Below are positions 23,996 to 34,390 of a stretch of 64,000 nt of DNA, piece after piece. Source of the DNA: Gossypium raimondii (lineage: Eukaryota; Streptophyta; Magnoliopsida; Malvales; Malvaceae); contig NC_068573.1 in NCBI RefSeq assembly GCF_025698545.1, positions 2,547,001 through 2,611,000 on the forward strand. Reading direction: 5' to 3'. The position numbers and the translations under genes were made by a program. Positions within the stretch are counted from its first letter, which is position 1. Each line of letters starts with the position of its first letter. The notes beneath the pieces were generated by a model. That model ran no database searches, was not told the origin of the DNA, and saw only the letters and a program-made list of their open reading frames with translations.

Positions 23996-24855
23996 AACCC
24001 TAACTTAATTTAACCCTAAACCCTAACCTAAATTAATTAAAAACCCTAACCCCTAACCTAAATTAATTACAAACCTTAACCCTAACCTAATTTAATTAAA
24101 AACCCTACACCATTAACTTAAAAACCCTAACCTTAACCTAATTTAATTACAAATCCTAAACCCTTAACTTAAAAACCCTAACCTTAACCTAATTTAATTA
24201 AAAACCCTAACCTTAACCTAATTTAATTAAAAACCCTAAACCCTAAACCTTAAACCCCTAAACCCTAAACCCTAAAGCTCTAACCCTAACCTAATTTAAT
24301 TAAAAACCCTAACCCAATTTAATTAAAAACCCTAAACCCTTAACTTAAAAACCCTAACCTTAACCTAATTTAATTAAAAACCCTAATTTAATTTAATTCA
24401 AAGCCCTAAACCCTTAACTTAAAAACCATAAACCCTTAACTTAAAAACCCTAACCTTAACCTAATTTAATTAAAACCCTAACCTAATTTAATTAAAACCC
24501 TAAACCCTTAACTTAAAAACCCTAACCTTAACCAAATTTAATTAAAAACATAACCTAATTTAATTAAAATCCTAAACCCTTAACTTAAAAACCCTAACAT
24601 TAACCTAATTTAATTAAAAACCCTAACCTAATTTAATTAAAACCCTAAACTCTTAACTTAAAAATCCTAACATTAACCTAATTTAATTAAAACCCTAAAC
24701 CCTTAACTTAAAAACCCTAACCTTAACCTAATTTAATTAAAACCCTAAACTCTTAACTTAAAACCCTAACCTTAACCTAATTTAATTAAAACCCTAACCC
24801 TAACCTAATTTAATTAAAACTCTAAACCTTTAACTTAAAAACCCTAACCTTAACG
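23996..24855. repeat. Degenerate telomere-like array (CCCTAA variants) about 0.86 kb
   Basis: Dominated by AAACCCTAAACCC and AACCCTAACC, i.e. the plant telomere unit CCCTAAA with variants, mixed with CTAATTTAATTAAAA. A higher-order unit of about 50 bp (AAACCC, TTAACTTAAAAACCC, TTAACCTAATTTAATT) repeats many times. It sits between two convergent transposon genes, where the transposase C-terminus would be expected, so it looks like minisatellite expansion inside the element and not a chromosome end. Confidence 0.9.
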
Positions 24856-24856
24856 T

Positions 24857-25030
24857 AATGTTAGATTTAGAAAAATGTTTTGACTGGTACTAACAAATAA
24901 TAATTTTACATAATTTGATAATTTTACTAACCATTAATACAATTTTTTGACATAATAATTTTACATTCACATAATGTTAGATTTGGAAAAATATTTTGAT
25001 TGGTACTAACAATTAATAATTTTATATAAT
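24857..25030. repeat. Direct repeat pair of about 60 bp
   Basis: TAATGTTAGATTT.GAAAAAT followed by TTTTGA.TGGTACTAACAA occurs at 24857-24915 and again at 24975-25030, separated by about 60 bp. It lies at the truncated 3' end of the MULE remnant. Confidence 0.8.
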
Positions 25031-26005
25031 TTGACTGGTACGGTCACGCAACCGGTGTGGTAGATCTGGAAACTCTAACGCATCATCTGCAGACAGATCG
25101 ACAATATGCATGTGGGTTGGAGGTGAGTATGCTCTGAATCGTGGATTTTTTTCCTCATCTGAACTCCTGTCAGCATCCTCAGCTTCTGTTGGAATAGGCT
25201 CCGGTTCAGAAAATAAGCCAACTTCTGCACCATCCGGTCCGGGCCCTCGAGGTGGATCCACATCGGAGTCATCTTCTAACCCACAATCATCTGTAGTGTA
25301 CGAGGTCCCCTCACCGGTTGACGTCGTAAGGAGTACATCATCCATTCTTCTAGGCATTTGATAACGTCCCCAATTGGATGTAGATTGCCACCCGCTAGAA
25401 CTTGATGCCGCTCCTCAGTACGTATTTCCAGCATCAAACATCGAGCCACCGACGTACATGTCCCATCTACCGACAGAGTGTCTTGTAGGGGATATGCATT
25501 CGACACCGCTACCGAACATGGGCTGTTCCGTATTTTGTAACCTGCTGACCGAGTGTCGGCTAGGGGTGGTGTATACATCTCGAACACCGGTCGCTGGTAC
25601 ATCAGTTGGCGATGTAGATTGTACATATAACTCAATATAAGGTGCTCCACTAGCAAGATGAGTCTGCACCATTGCCTCCAAGCTACGAGCACCTTTTATG
25701 TCGAACGAGTCATATGTCACCGAATCAACAGAAGAACAAAATCGATACGTGATAGACAGAACTTTCATTTGCGTCGTTCCAAAAATTGTACGCCTAATCC
25801 TTTTACGAAGTTCTGTCAAATCTATGTTCTGGTTAAAAACTAGTTGCACCGTATTCTCTGACAAAAAAACAACACCATTCTCGGTGTGGCAAACCTCACC
25901 ATCGTAGTAAATAACAGCACTAATACGTTCACTCATATTTGAAACTCTAACCTTCTTAGCCTCTCTAAATTGTTTCTGCTGTGGCTTTATGCATTCTGAG
26001 AACAT
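25022..26005 (-). pseudogene. MULE (MuDR-type) transposase N-terminal remnant
   Basis: Reads from 26005 (or the in-frame Met at 25936, starting MSERISAVIYYDGEV) to about 25410, then after a one-base frame change on to 25022. Recognisable N-terminal phrases of plant MULE transposases are ENGVVFLSENT, DLTELRKRIRR, MKVLSITYRF and IKGARSLEAMVQTH. The second part is acidic (DSDVDPPRGPGPDG, SSDEEKNPRF). The DDE catalytic core, SWIM zinc finger and zinc knuckle are absent, and the frame runs out at repeat DNA. It cannot encode an active transposase. Three 125-bp repeats lie just upstream of its start. Confidence 0.8.
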
Positions 26006-26039
26006 TTTTTGCCTAGTTTATAGCCTTAGCCCAATCATG

Positions 26040-26415
26040 CTACTGTAGCAAAAGCGCGTCCACGAGGGCGCGATTTCACAAATTCTTCTCAAATAGCATC
26101 CTGCTAGAAGCGATTTTATATTATTTGCTCAGAAACGTCAAAAAAAATTATTTCTTACATGACCTACTGTAGCAAAAGCGCACTGACGAGGCTGCGATTT
26201 CAAAAATTCTTCTCAAATAGCATCCTGCTAGAAGCGATTTTATACTATTTGCTCAGAATCGTCAAAAAAATAATTATTTCTTCCGTGATCTACTGTAGCA
26301 AAAGCGCGTCCATGAGGGCGCGATTTCACAAATTCTTCTCAAATAGCATCCTGCTAGAAGCGATTTTATACTATTTTATCAGAAACGTCAACTCAAAATT
26401 ATTTCTTCCAGGACC
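26040..26415 (-). repeat. Three tandem units of about 125 bp upstream of the MULE start
   Basis: Units start at 26040, 26164 and 26290, each beginning CTACTGTAGCAAAAGCGC and containing TCTCAAATAGCATCCTGC and GAAGCGATTTTATA. They begin about 35 bp upstream of the MULE start codon, so they are probably leader, promoter or transposase-binding subterminal repeats (inference). They also lie within 300 bp of the CLPB3 TATA box on the other side. Confidence 0.9.
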
Positions 26416-26689
26416 TAAAAACCCTTAAAAGCCTGAACCCTAAACCCTAAAAGCCAAAAAAACTAATGTGGGAAAAACCGCGAAATCACATCTACGTCAG
26501 CGCGATGTCAGGGTACGCGCCAGGAAATCACGTCAAGGGCGCTGAATTTTGAAATCTGAATCGTAAATAAATTAAATCCGTAAAAATTATCTATAATATT
26601 TTAAAAAATAATAATTATTATATTTCCATCATATCCACAAAATAAGAGCCACGTGTAAGAACATAGATGATTACCGATATTCTCTCCAC

Positions 26690-26931
26690 TTAAACCTTAT
26701 ATATGTCCGAACAGAACTTTCATTCCTTAAAACGACATCCCCAAACTACAGAAAACGCAGAGTAAAACCAAACAAAACCGAGGGATTTCGAGAAAAGCCG
26801 AGAGACAGCAACTAGAACTCTACAAGTTCATTTTTTCCCCCTTACTCCACGCAAAGCCAATCGATTATTTTTGTTAAATTCATTTGAACTTATTTCATCT
26901 TTTTGAAATCTGAACTTAAATCAGTCCAACA
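26690..26931 (+). promoter_or_regulatory. CLPB3 core promoter and leader with heat-shock-element motifs
   Basis: TATATAT at 26698-26704 is a plausible TATA box, which would put transcription start near 26730 and give a leader of about 200 bp. Two inverted GAA/TTC pairs fit the heat-shock factor consensus: AGAACTTTCA (26713-26722) and TTTCGAGAAA (26786-26795). Plant CLPB3 is known to be heat-inducible, so these sites make sense, but the second would lie inside the transcribed leader and neither has the three modules of a strong element. Confidence 0.5.
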
Positions 26932-29900
26932 ATGGCGGCTTCTTCTTCTACTACTTCAATGGCGTCTGTTAATGGTTTCAGTTTTTGTGCTACACGTTCT
27001 GTTTCTAATATAAACAATCTCCTTTTAACTCACCCACGCCTTTCTTTGAGCTTTCCTTCAAAACCCAATTCATTGAAATCCTTTAAACCACTTCAGTTAA
27101 GGAAAAATGGGGTTTTTGAGAGGTTTTCAAGGACTTCTTCAAGGCCTTTCGTTGTTCGTTGTGAAGCTTCAACTGGGAAGGTTAGCTTGTTAGTAGCCGA
27201 TAGTTTTTTATTTTATTTTATTTCCATATGCATCGTCTCGATATATTTCTTTTTAAGTAGAGAAACATGATTTGTTTTAATAATTCTAGTTTAATTAGTG
27301 TTAAAGAGACCGAATCTGTATTGATTTTGAGTTGCTTCTTCAGTGATTTTCATTGGTTCAGTGCGAATGTTGTATGTAGAGATGCTAGTACTCGTGTGTA
27401 ATTGTTGGATACGAGTATGTTTGTTGAGGGGTCTGCCCTCTTTCGGGAGAAGTATTGTCGTCCATCGAGCACCGGATCAGATCCTCAAACACTGGAGAAA
27501 TTGTGCCCAGAATGTCTGTGCTCGGTTTTAACCCCAGGTTTTGTCTCCTTATTCCGAGGAGAGCCATACGGATTCATGGAGTGCGTCTAGTACACCAAAG
27601 AAATGTTTAACATTTGGCCTTGGTGGGGTTCGAAACCCACCAAGACTAAAGGTTAAACATTTCCTTCGTGGATTAATGCTCCTGCCAAACGACTTGAATC
27701 CTTTTGTGCTTTTCTCGGAGTAAAGAGACAAATCCGGAGCTAAAACCAAGTATAGACACCCGGGCATAATACCTTCATTATTTGAGGGTTCACAGACAGC
27801 ACTTCAAAGACTTCTACAGAAAGAGAGCCGATCCCCCTCAAGAATGTTCAATAGTTTTCTTATATTTTCATGTGTTTTGAGATTTCTTGATTATATCCTC
27901 GTATCCATTTTTGAATATGGCTTAGTCAACTTAGTGTGAAGTAGCTTGCTTTATTATGTAATTGTCTTTGTGAATTCTTTTGGCTGAGTTGGGGTTGGGA
28001 TGTTATGACAGATTACACAACAGGACTTCACTGAAATGGCCTGGCAAGCCATTGTTTCTTCACCAGATGTGGCTAAAGAGAATAAGCATCAAATAGTGGA
28101 GACTGAACACTTGATGAAAGCTCTATTGGAGCAGAAGAATGGTCTTGCTCGGCGAATATTTTTGAAAGTCGGAGTTGACAATACTCGCCTTCTCGAAGCG
28201 ACTGATAAGTTCATCCAACGCCAGCCGAAGGTAACTCCTCTCACATATGTTTGTATCAAACCTTAACCAATTGATACTTGAACTTTACTACATTGCTTGC
28301 CTCTATGTCTCACCGTTTTCCTAGTTTCATCTGTGGATTAGGTAGTGCTGTTTTTTGATAATATCTCTTCTCTGCTTTACTAGGTTTTGGGTGAATCTGC
28401 TGGTTCAATGTTAGGACGTGATTTGGAAGCACTGATGCAGCGAGCAAGAGAGTACAAAAAGGAGTACGGGGATTCGTTTGTTTCTGTCGAGCATTTGGTT
28501 CTTGGATTTACACAAGATCGGCGTTTTGGGAAGCAGTTGTTCAAGGATTTCCAGATATCCAACCAAGCCTTGAAATCCGCAATAGAATCTATTAGGGGAC
28601 GTCAGTCAGTTACCGACCAAGGTTACAGAATTTCCCCTTTCTTTACATCCTATTAACCAAACCATATGCGCTTGTCTCGTGCAAAAATGTCTCAACATTT
28701 TTGATTTGTTGAGTCTGAATCATATTCTTTTTACCCACATGGATGACTGGTATGACCTTTTTGTTTATCCTCGTATATCAGTGCCTTTTAGTGGATTATG
28801 GGATTGATTCAATTCTCAATGTCATAACGTTGCTTCTTGAGGCTTTGGTGTTTTTGGTTGCTCATTTATTCTTGGGGTTTATCTGCATGTTTTCTGTTTT
28901 CCTGACATTTCGACTTCGAATATAGACCCCGAAGGAAAGTATGAAGCGTTGGAGAAGTATGGGAAAGATCTAACAGCAATGGCGAGAGAAGGAAAGCTTG
29001 ATCCAGTTATTGGAAGAGATGATGAAATACGTAGGTGCATTCAAATCCTTTCTAGGAGAACAAAGAACAACCCTGTGCTCATTGGTGAACCGGGTGTTGG
29101 TAAAACTGCAATTTCTGAAGGGTAAGCACTTAAGTTTCAGCTTCATAGTTGTAAATGGCCTTGCAATGAAACAAGACCATGAACTTTCAGTATATGCTAT
29201 GTTACTTGGACTTGGACTTGGGTTTGTGTCTGACATGGATATGTTCAAAATTTTAAGAGATGTCTATGTATTCGGAGTCTTTAGAGATCATATTCCCAAA
29301 TCTGTATCTAGCTATGCATCGGATACCGATGTTAAGACATTGGTCCTTAAAAAAAAGTCTCAACATAAGTCAATTTGTAGAAATTAGCATTTTGCAGTTA
29401 GTGTTAGCTTAATTTCTACATTATCTACATTATCATTCTATGTCTTTTTACAGGCTTGCCCAAAGAATCGTTCAAGGGGATGTCCCTCAGGCTTTGATGA
29501 ACCGTAAGGTGAACTTATCTAGCCCCTTCTTTCCAGGAAGAAAACCCAGGTTGGGGGTGGGGGTGGGTGTTCGAATCACAATGTTGCTGATGCTAATAAA
29601 CCGGTTTCTTTCTACAGCTTATCTCACTCGACATGGGTGCACTCATAGCTGGGGCTAAATATCGAGGAGAGTTTGAAGACAGACTGAAGGCTGTACTTCG
29701 GGAAGTCACTGATTCAGAAGGCCAAATTATCCTCTTCATTGATGAGATTCACACAGTTGTTGGGGCAGGTAAGGCTTTTGTTGTGTTTTTAGATTTATCG
29801 GTTGTTTATCCAATATTTGATGATATGTGATTTGTGTACTGTGGAAAATGGTATTCTATTTCAGGTGCCACCAATGGTGCAATGGACGCAGGCAATCTGT

Positions 29901-31981
29901 TGAAGCCTATGCTTGGTCGGGGAGAACTGCGATGTATTGGGGCAACGACTCTAGATGAATATCGTAAATACATTGAGAAAGATCCTGCCCTGGAACGTCG
30001 TTTCCAGCAGGTTTATGTTGATCAACCAACAGTAGAAGATACAATTTCTATTCTCCGGGGGCTTCGTGAGAGATATGAGCTTCATCATGGAGTCCGTATT
30101 TCTGACAGTGCACTTGTGGAGGCTGCAATCTTGTCTGACCGTTACATTAGTGGCCGATTTTTACCTGACAAAGGTAACATATGAGCAAACACATATAAAC
30201 AGGTATTATTGAGTTGGCGATGCTCGTATTTGCGGACTAATATATGGTTTTTGGATTTGCAGCTATTGATTTAGTTGATGAAGCAGCTGCTAAATTGAAA
30301 ATGGAGATCACTTCAAAACCTACTGCCCTCGATGAGATTAATCGTTCGGTACTGAAGTTGGAAATGGAGAGGTTGTCTCTCACAAATGATACTGATAAAG
30401 CTTCAAGAGATAGACTGAGCCGCCTTGAAGCTGAGTTGGCGCTCTTAAAGGAGAGACAGTCCGAGTTGACTGAACAATGGGAGCATGAGAAGTCTGTAAT
30501 GACAAACATTCAGTCGATCAAGGAAGAGGTAAAAAGCTTTATTTTCAGCCACCATACATGTTGCCATTTATTGTCCTTGAGAGGTAGTTATTGTCCTTGA
30601 GAGGTAGTCAACTAACTGTTTTACTCGGTACAGATTGATAGGGTCAATGTTGAGATTCAGCAGGCCGAGCGGGAGTATGATCTCAATCGAGCTGCTGAGC
30701 TGAAGTACGGAAGTCTGAACTCTTTGCAGCGCCAACTTGCTGACGCTGAAAAAGAATTAGATGAGTATATGAAATCTGGAAAATCGATGCTAAGAGAAGA
30801 AGTTACAGGAAACGATATTGCCGAAGTAGTTAGTAAATGGACTGGCATACCGATTTCCAAGCTTCAACAATCTGAGAGGGAGAAACTATTATATTTAGAA
30901 GAAGTGCTGCATAAACGTGTCGTAGGTCAAGATCCTGCGGTCAGATCCGTAGCTGAGGCCATTCAACGATCTCGAGCTGGTCTCTCAGATCCCCGTCGTC
31001 CAATTGCCAGTTTCATGTTTATGGGTCCTACTGGTGTAGGGAAAACGGAACTAGCAAAAGCACTTGCATCTTACTTGTTTAATACGGAAGAAGCACTTGT
31101 TCGAATCGATATGAGTGAGTATATGGAAAAACATGCGGTTTCAAGACTTATAGGTGCTCCACCTGGTTATGTTGGGTATGAAGAAGGAGGACAGCTGACA
31201 GAAACAGTTCGCCGGAGGCCCTATGCTGTAATTCTTTTTGATGAGATCGAGAAAGCTCATGGTGATGTATTTAATGTTTTCCTTCAAATTTTGGATGATG
31301 GGAGAGTCACTGATTCACAAGGTCGTACTGTGAGCTTTACCAACACTGTCATCATTATGACTTCGAATGTGGGTTCACAATACATTCTAAACTCGGATGA
31401 AGACACACCTAAAGACTTAGCTTATGAAACTATCAAGCAGAGGGTAATGGAAGCTGCAAGAGCTATCTTTCGACCTGAGTTCATGAATCGTGTTGACGAG
31501 TATATAGTGTTCCAACCTTTGGACCGCGAACAAATAAGCAGTATTGTGAGATTACAGGTAAGTTTATTGGTTCCTTTTTACACCGTTGAGCCGATGATGT
31601 CGTTTTTCTGTGCTTATCCGCTTTAACCTCGTGTCCATATTTGTTTTACAGCTGGAACGTGTGCAAAATAGGATTGCAGATAGGAAAATAAAACTTCAGG
31701 TAACGGACAGTGCCATTCAACTTCTCGGAAATCTTGGTTATGATCCAAACTACGGTGCTAGACCGGTGAAACGAGTGATTCAGCAGAACGTTGAAAACGA
31801 ACTTGCCAAAGGCATATTGAGAGGAGAGTTCAAAGATGAGGATACAATCTTGGTAGACACCGAGCTAACTGCATTCGCAAATGGTCAACTCCCCCAGCAA
31901 AAGCTAGTCTTCAAGAAACTCAATAATGATTCCGATACTCAAGCAACCGGCAGTCAAGAAGCTTTATCTCAGACTGTCTGA
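26932..31981 (+). CDS. CLPB3: Chaperone ClpB3, chloroplastic (Hsp100 disaggregase)
   Basis: Ten coding exons: 26932-27180, 28012-28230, 28384-28621, 28926-29121, 29454-29508, 29618-29768, 29865-30173, 30263-30528, 30634-31557 and 31652-31981. Together they give 978 residues, matching plant plastid ClpB (about 970). Order: Ser-rich transit peptide (1 to about 75), Clp_N repeats (about 85-230), first AAA+ with Walker A GEPGVGKT (289-296), pore KYRG (333-336) and Walker B ILFIDE (357-362). Next come the coiled-coil middle domain (about 490-620) and the second AAA+ with Walker A GPTGVGKT (692-699), pore GYVG (739-742) and Walker B VILFDE (760-765). A hexameric ATPase, it pulls apart aggregated stromal proteins with Hsp70 and is needed for chloroplast development and heat tolerance. 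All splice phases agree; apparently intact. Intron 1 holds a fold-back element. Confidence 0.96.
27421..27844. mobile_element. Near-perfect fold-back element in CLPB3 intron 1 (family C)
   Basis: About 424 bp with arms of about 210 bp meeting at GGGGTTCGAAACCC near 27631. The outer left TTGTTGAGGGGTC pairs with the outer right GATCCCCCTCAAGAA, and matches continue inward (for example TTTAACATTTGGCCTTGG against ACTAAAGGTTAAACATTT). No reading frame and almost no spacer, so its RNA would fold into one long hairpin. The same arm sequence occurs in the fold-backs at 40602-41123 and 50831-51353. Confidence 0.85.
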
Positions 31982-32539
31982 AAGTTGGAAGAAACTCGAC
32001 AATGATTTGGATACTTGAGCAACTGACAGTCGAGAAGCTTCATCACAGTCTGTCTGAAAGTTAATAACTATTAAGTTTCTTTCCCCTAAATGCTGTAAGT
32101 ATTACACAGTTTTGCATTGTATATGAATTCTCTATAAGTCCCAAATCAACAGTTATATCTATATCTATATATTCTTTTAAGTGATGATTTTCTTGTGGCT
32201 TGTATTTTTATTTTTTAGTTTCAAAATTCTAGTCTAATTATTAATATTATTAAGTTTTCTTGTTAAATTGATTAATGTGACATCTTGAAATAAAAAACAA
32301 ATGCTCACTTAGTAGTAATGTAACTAAAAACACGATGTAATGAATTTAAATTTAATAAAATAATTTTAACAGAATTAACGATTGAGTTTGAATTTTGAAA
32401 TCTAAAAAGTGGGACTAAATTTTTAAAAATAAAAGTACAATAATTAATTTTAAATTTACGAAAAATATAGGGATTGATAGTATATTTTAACCTTACACAT
32501 AATGATGATATTGTTATTGGCTTAAACTCTTTGGATAAT
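31982..32539. other. CLPB3 3' flank
   Basis: An 80-bp stretch after the stop (about 31981-32062) partly repeats the last coding bases (AAACTC.ACAATGATT, GAAGCTT.ATC..AGTCTGTCTGA), i.e. a small tandem duplication of the gene's end. The rest is AT-rich non-coding sequence. Confidence 0.6.
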
Positions 32540-32960
32540 TTAAGGGTTAAATCATTTTTTAGTATTGGTAGCTATTTTTACATTGTGGTTTGAACTTTTT
32601 TTTTGTTTAAGTTAGTCTATGAACTAGGCAACTACTCTTATATTGGGGATTGAACTTTTTTTTTCCAAGTTAATCCTTAAACTTGGCAGTTGTTCCTATA
32701 TTAGGGCTCAAAATATTTTTTTGTCTAAGTTAGTCCTTGATAGTTTTTGAAGACTCTAAAGTTCAAGTTCCAATGTGAAAATAATTATCGAGTTCAAGAT
32801 TAACTTGGACAAAAAAATTTCAAACCCTAACGTGGAAACAATTACCTAGTTCAAACCTTAATGTGAGAAAAATTATCAAGTCTAGAGATTAACTTGAACA
32901 AAGAAAATTTCAAACTTCAAGATGAGAATTATTGTCAAATTTAAACCTAAATAATGAGTT
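32540..32960. mobile_element. Fold-back MITE with internally repeated arms
   Basis: The left arm (about 32565-32745) has about three copies of a 65-bp unit (AAGTTAGTC / AAGTTAATCC .. TATTGGGGATTGAAC). The right arm (about 32750-32945) has the same units inverted (GATTAACTTGGACAAAAAAA, CCTAACGTGGAAACAATT). Non-coding; ends not exactly defined. Confidence 0.65.
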
Positions 32961-33589
32961 AACTCAAAACACTTTTTTGTTTAATAGTTTTCATCAAGTG
33001 CCTTGTTCCATTTTTGTTTTGAAATTCTTAAATGGGAAGCTCATTTTTAATATTAACCTCTTAATTTATAAAATAATTATATCCTTTAATTTTCACTTAT
33101 GTGATATCTTTATGTTAAAATTTTTATTTTAGTACTTATATTATTTGAAAAAAGGTAAAAATAAATAAAATTTTACATCCGTAAAAGTCTTCAAAAGAAA
33201 AGATGAACAATAAAGATTCCCTATAAAATTTTTAAATTCAAATATGTATAACTTTGGAATTGATTTCATTGAAAGAATATTAAATTAATCCAATTAAAAA
33301 CCTTAAATTTAATACTCAATATACCTTTAATACCCTTAAATCACAATCTTTTCCTCAGCCTTCTCAATTCCAAATTCTGCAATTGTATGGCTTAGGGATA
33401 GCTTTATTTATGGGTAAAGTACAAAAATGTTACCAAATTTTGGTGGAATTTATTTTTTTGTCAAATATATATTTTGATCTTATAACCTTAATGGAAAAGT
33501 AAAATGGCACATTAATTCAAGGGTTAATATCCAATTTGATCCTCAAGTATAGCTAAAATATTTAATTTGATATTTCTACAACATTTTTA
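32961..33589. other. AT-rich gene-free stretch
   Basis: No coding signal or defined repeat seen. Phrases such as AAGTATAGCTAAAATATT near 33550 resemble fragments of dispersed MITEs. Confidence 0.4.
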
Positions 33590-33835
33590 ACAATAATTTA
33601 AAAAATATTAAAAATTCTAAAATATAAAAAGTCTTGAGAAATTATGAATTATAAAATTTTAAATTAATAATAATAAAATTACATTTTTGCCCTCAAAATG
33701 ATAAAAGTTTAATTTAACCCTTTAAAAATTATAAAGATATAAATTATTAAAATGATAAATTATATTTTTACTATTATGAAAATATATAATTTAATTCCGG
33801 CTCCTCAACAAAAATTTCTGGCTCTACCATTGCTT
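33590..33835. repeat. Dispersed repeat, copy 2
   Basis: Matches 15590-15835 in the same orientation: AAATTACATTTTTGCCC, AAAATGATAAAAGTTTAATT, TATAAAGATATA.ATTAAAATG and AAATTTCTGGCTCTACC. Class unknown. Confidence 0.6.
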
Positions 33836-34037
33836 TCATCTAATACATAACAGAGATACAAGCATGCATACAATGCCCATAAACCTAACACCATGAGATT
33901 TCTGAACAAAACTCTATGGTCAGATCATCTTTCTCTTAGTTCTCTACAGAAGTATCAGATGCAAACATGTATTGAAGTCCTTAAATTGCCATATTTACGT
34001 ACCAATATCTGGATATATATCAAGAAAAATGAAGAAC

Positions 34038-34390
34038 CAGGCGACTTCTTTGCTTTAAATCGGTCTTTTTGTAAGTTCTGAAGTATCGATGTTCTTGTTT
34101 TGTCATCGTATCTAAATATGCATCGGACAAGAATATTTCAAAAAAGAAAAAAAAGATCAAAGTTACATTAGGGCAACTTCTGATCTTTAAATCGAAGCAT
34201 TCAGAAGTTTTGAAGCATCAATGCTCTTGTTTTTGCTATCATGTGTGGATATGTATCAGATATGGATGTTGGACGCAAATAATGAATAACCGGAGAAAAA
34301 TCCGGCCTCAAGTCAACTTCTTCACTTTAAATCGATGTTTTCGCAAGTTTTGAAGCATCAAAGCTCTTGTTTTGCCATCAGGTTTAAGAC
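34038..34390 (-). repeat. Three degenerate tandem copies of the PPR gene's 3' end
   Basis: The phrase CTTTAAATCG.....GTTTTGAAGCATC(A/G)A.GCTCTTGTTTTGCCATC, which codes the last residues and stop region of the PPR gene, occurs at 34310-34390. Diverged copies lie at about 34165-34250 and 34038-34120. The unit is about 135-145 bp. The outer two copies are beyond the stop and presumably serve as 3' UTR or are inert. Confidence 0.75.

Larger units (their letters stand above)
21170..26560. mobile_element. Decayed composite MULE element carrying a PMD gene
   Basis: A PMD gene runs rightward (21665-23812) and a MULE transposase N-terminus runs leftward (26005-25022). They are convergent, with tandem repeats between them. 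Related GC-richer sequences occur near each edge in direct orientation (21281-21350 and 26507-26555, both with GTACGCGCCAG and later GATTTTG/GAATTTTG). I could not define terminal inverted repeats or a 9-bp target duplication, so the outer limits are approximate. The transposase catalytic part is missing and both genes have stops or frameshifts, so this copy is immobile by itself. The same gene plan recurs at 58.9-64 kb. Confidence 0.6.

Noticed and set aside
23996..24855. Telomere end or recent chromosome fusion
   Set aside because: The CCCTAAA units are highly degenerate, mixed with a 50-bp higher-order unit, and bounded on both sides by parts of one transposon. Genes continue beyond on both sides.
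25110..25907. Plus-strand ORFs opposite the MULE remnant
   Set aside because: They are mirror frames of the transposase N-terminus; the minus strand carries the known family phrases.
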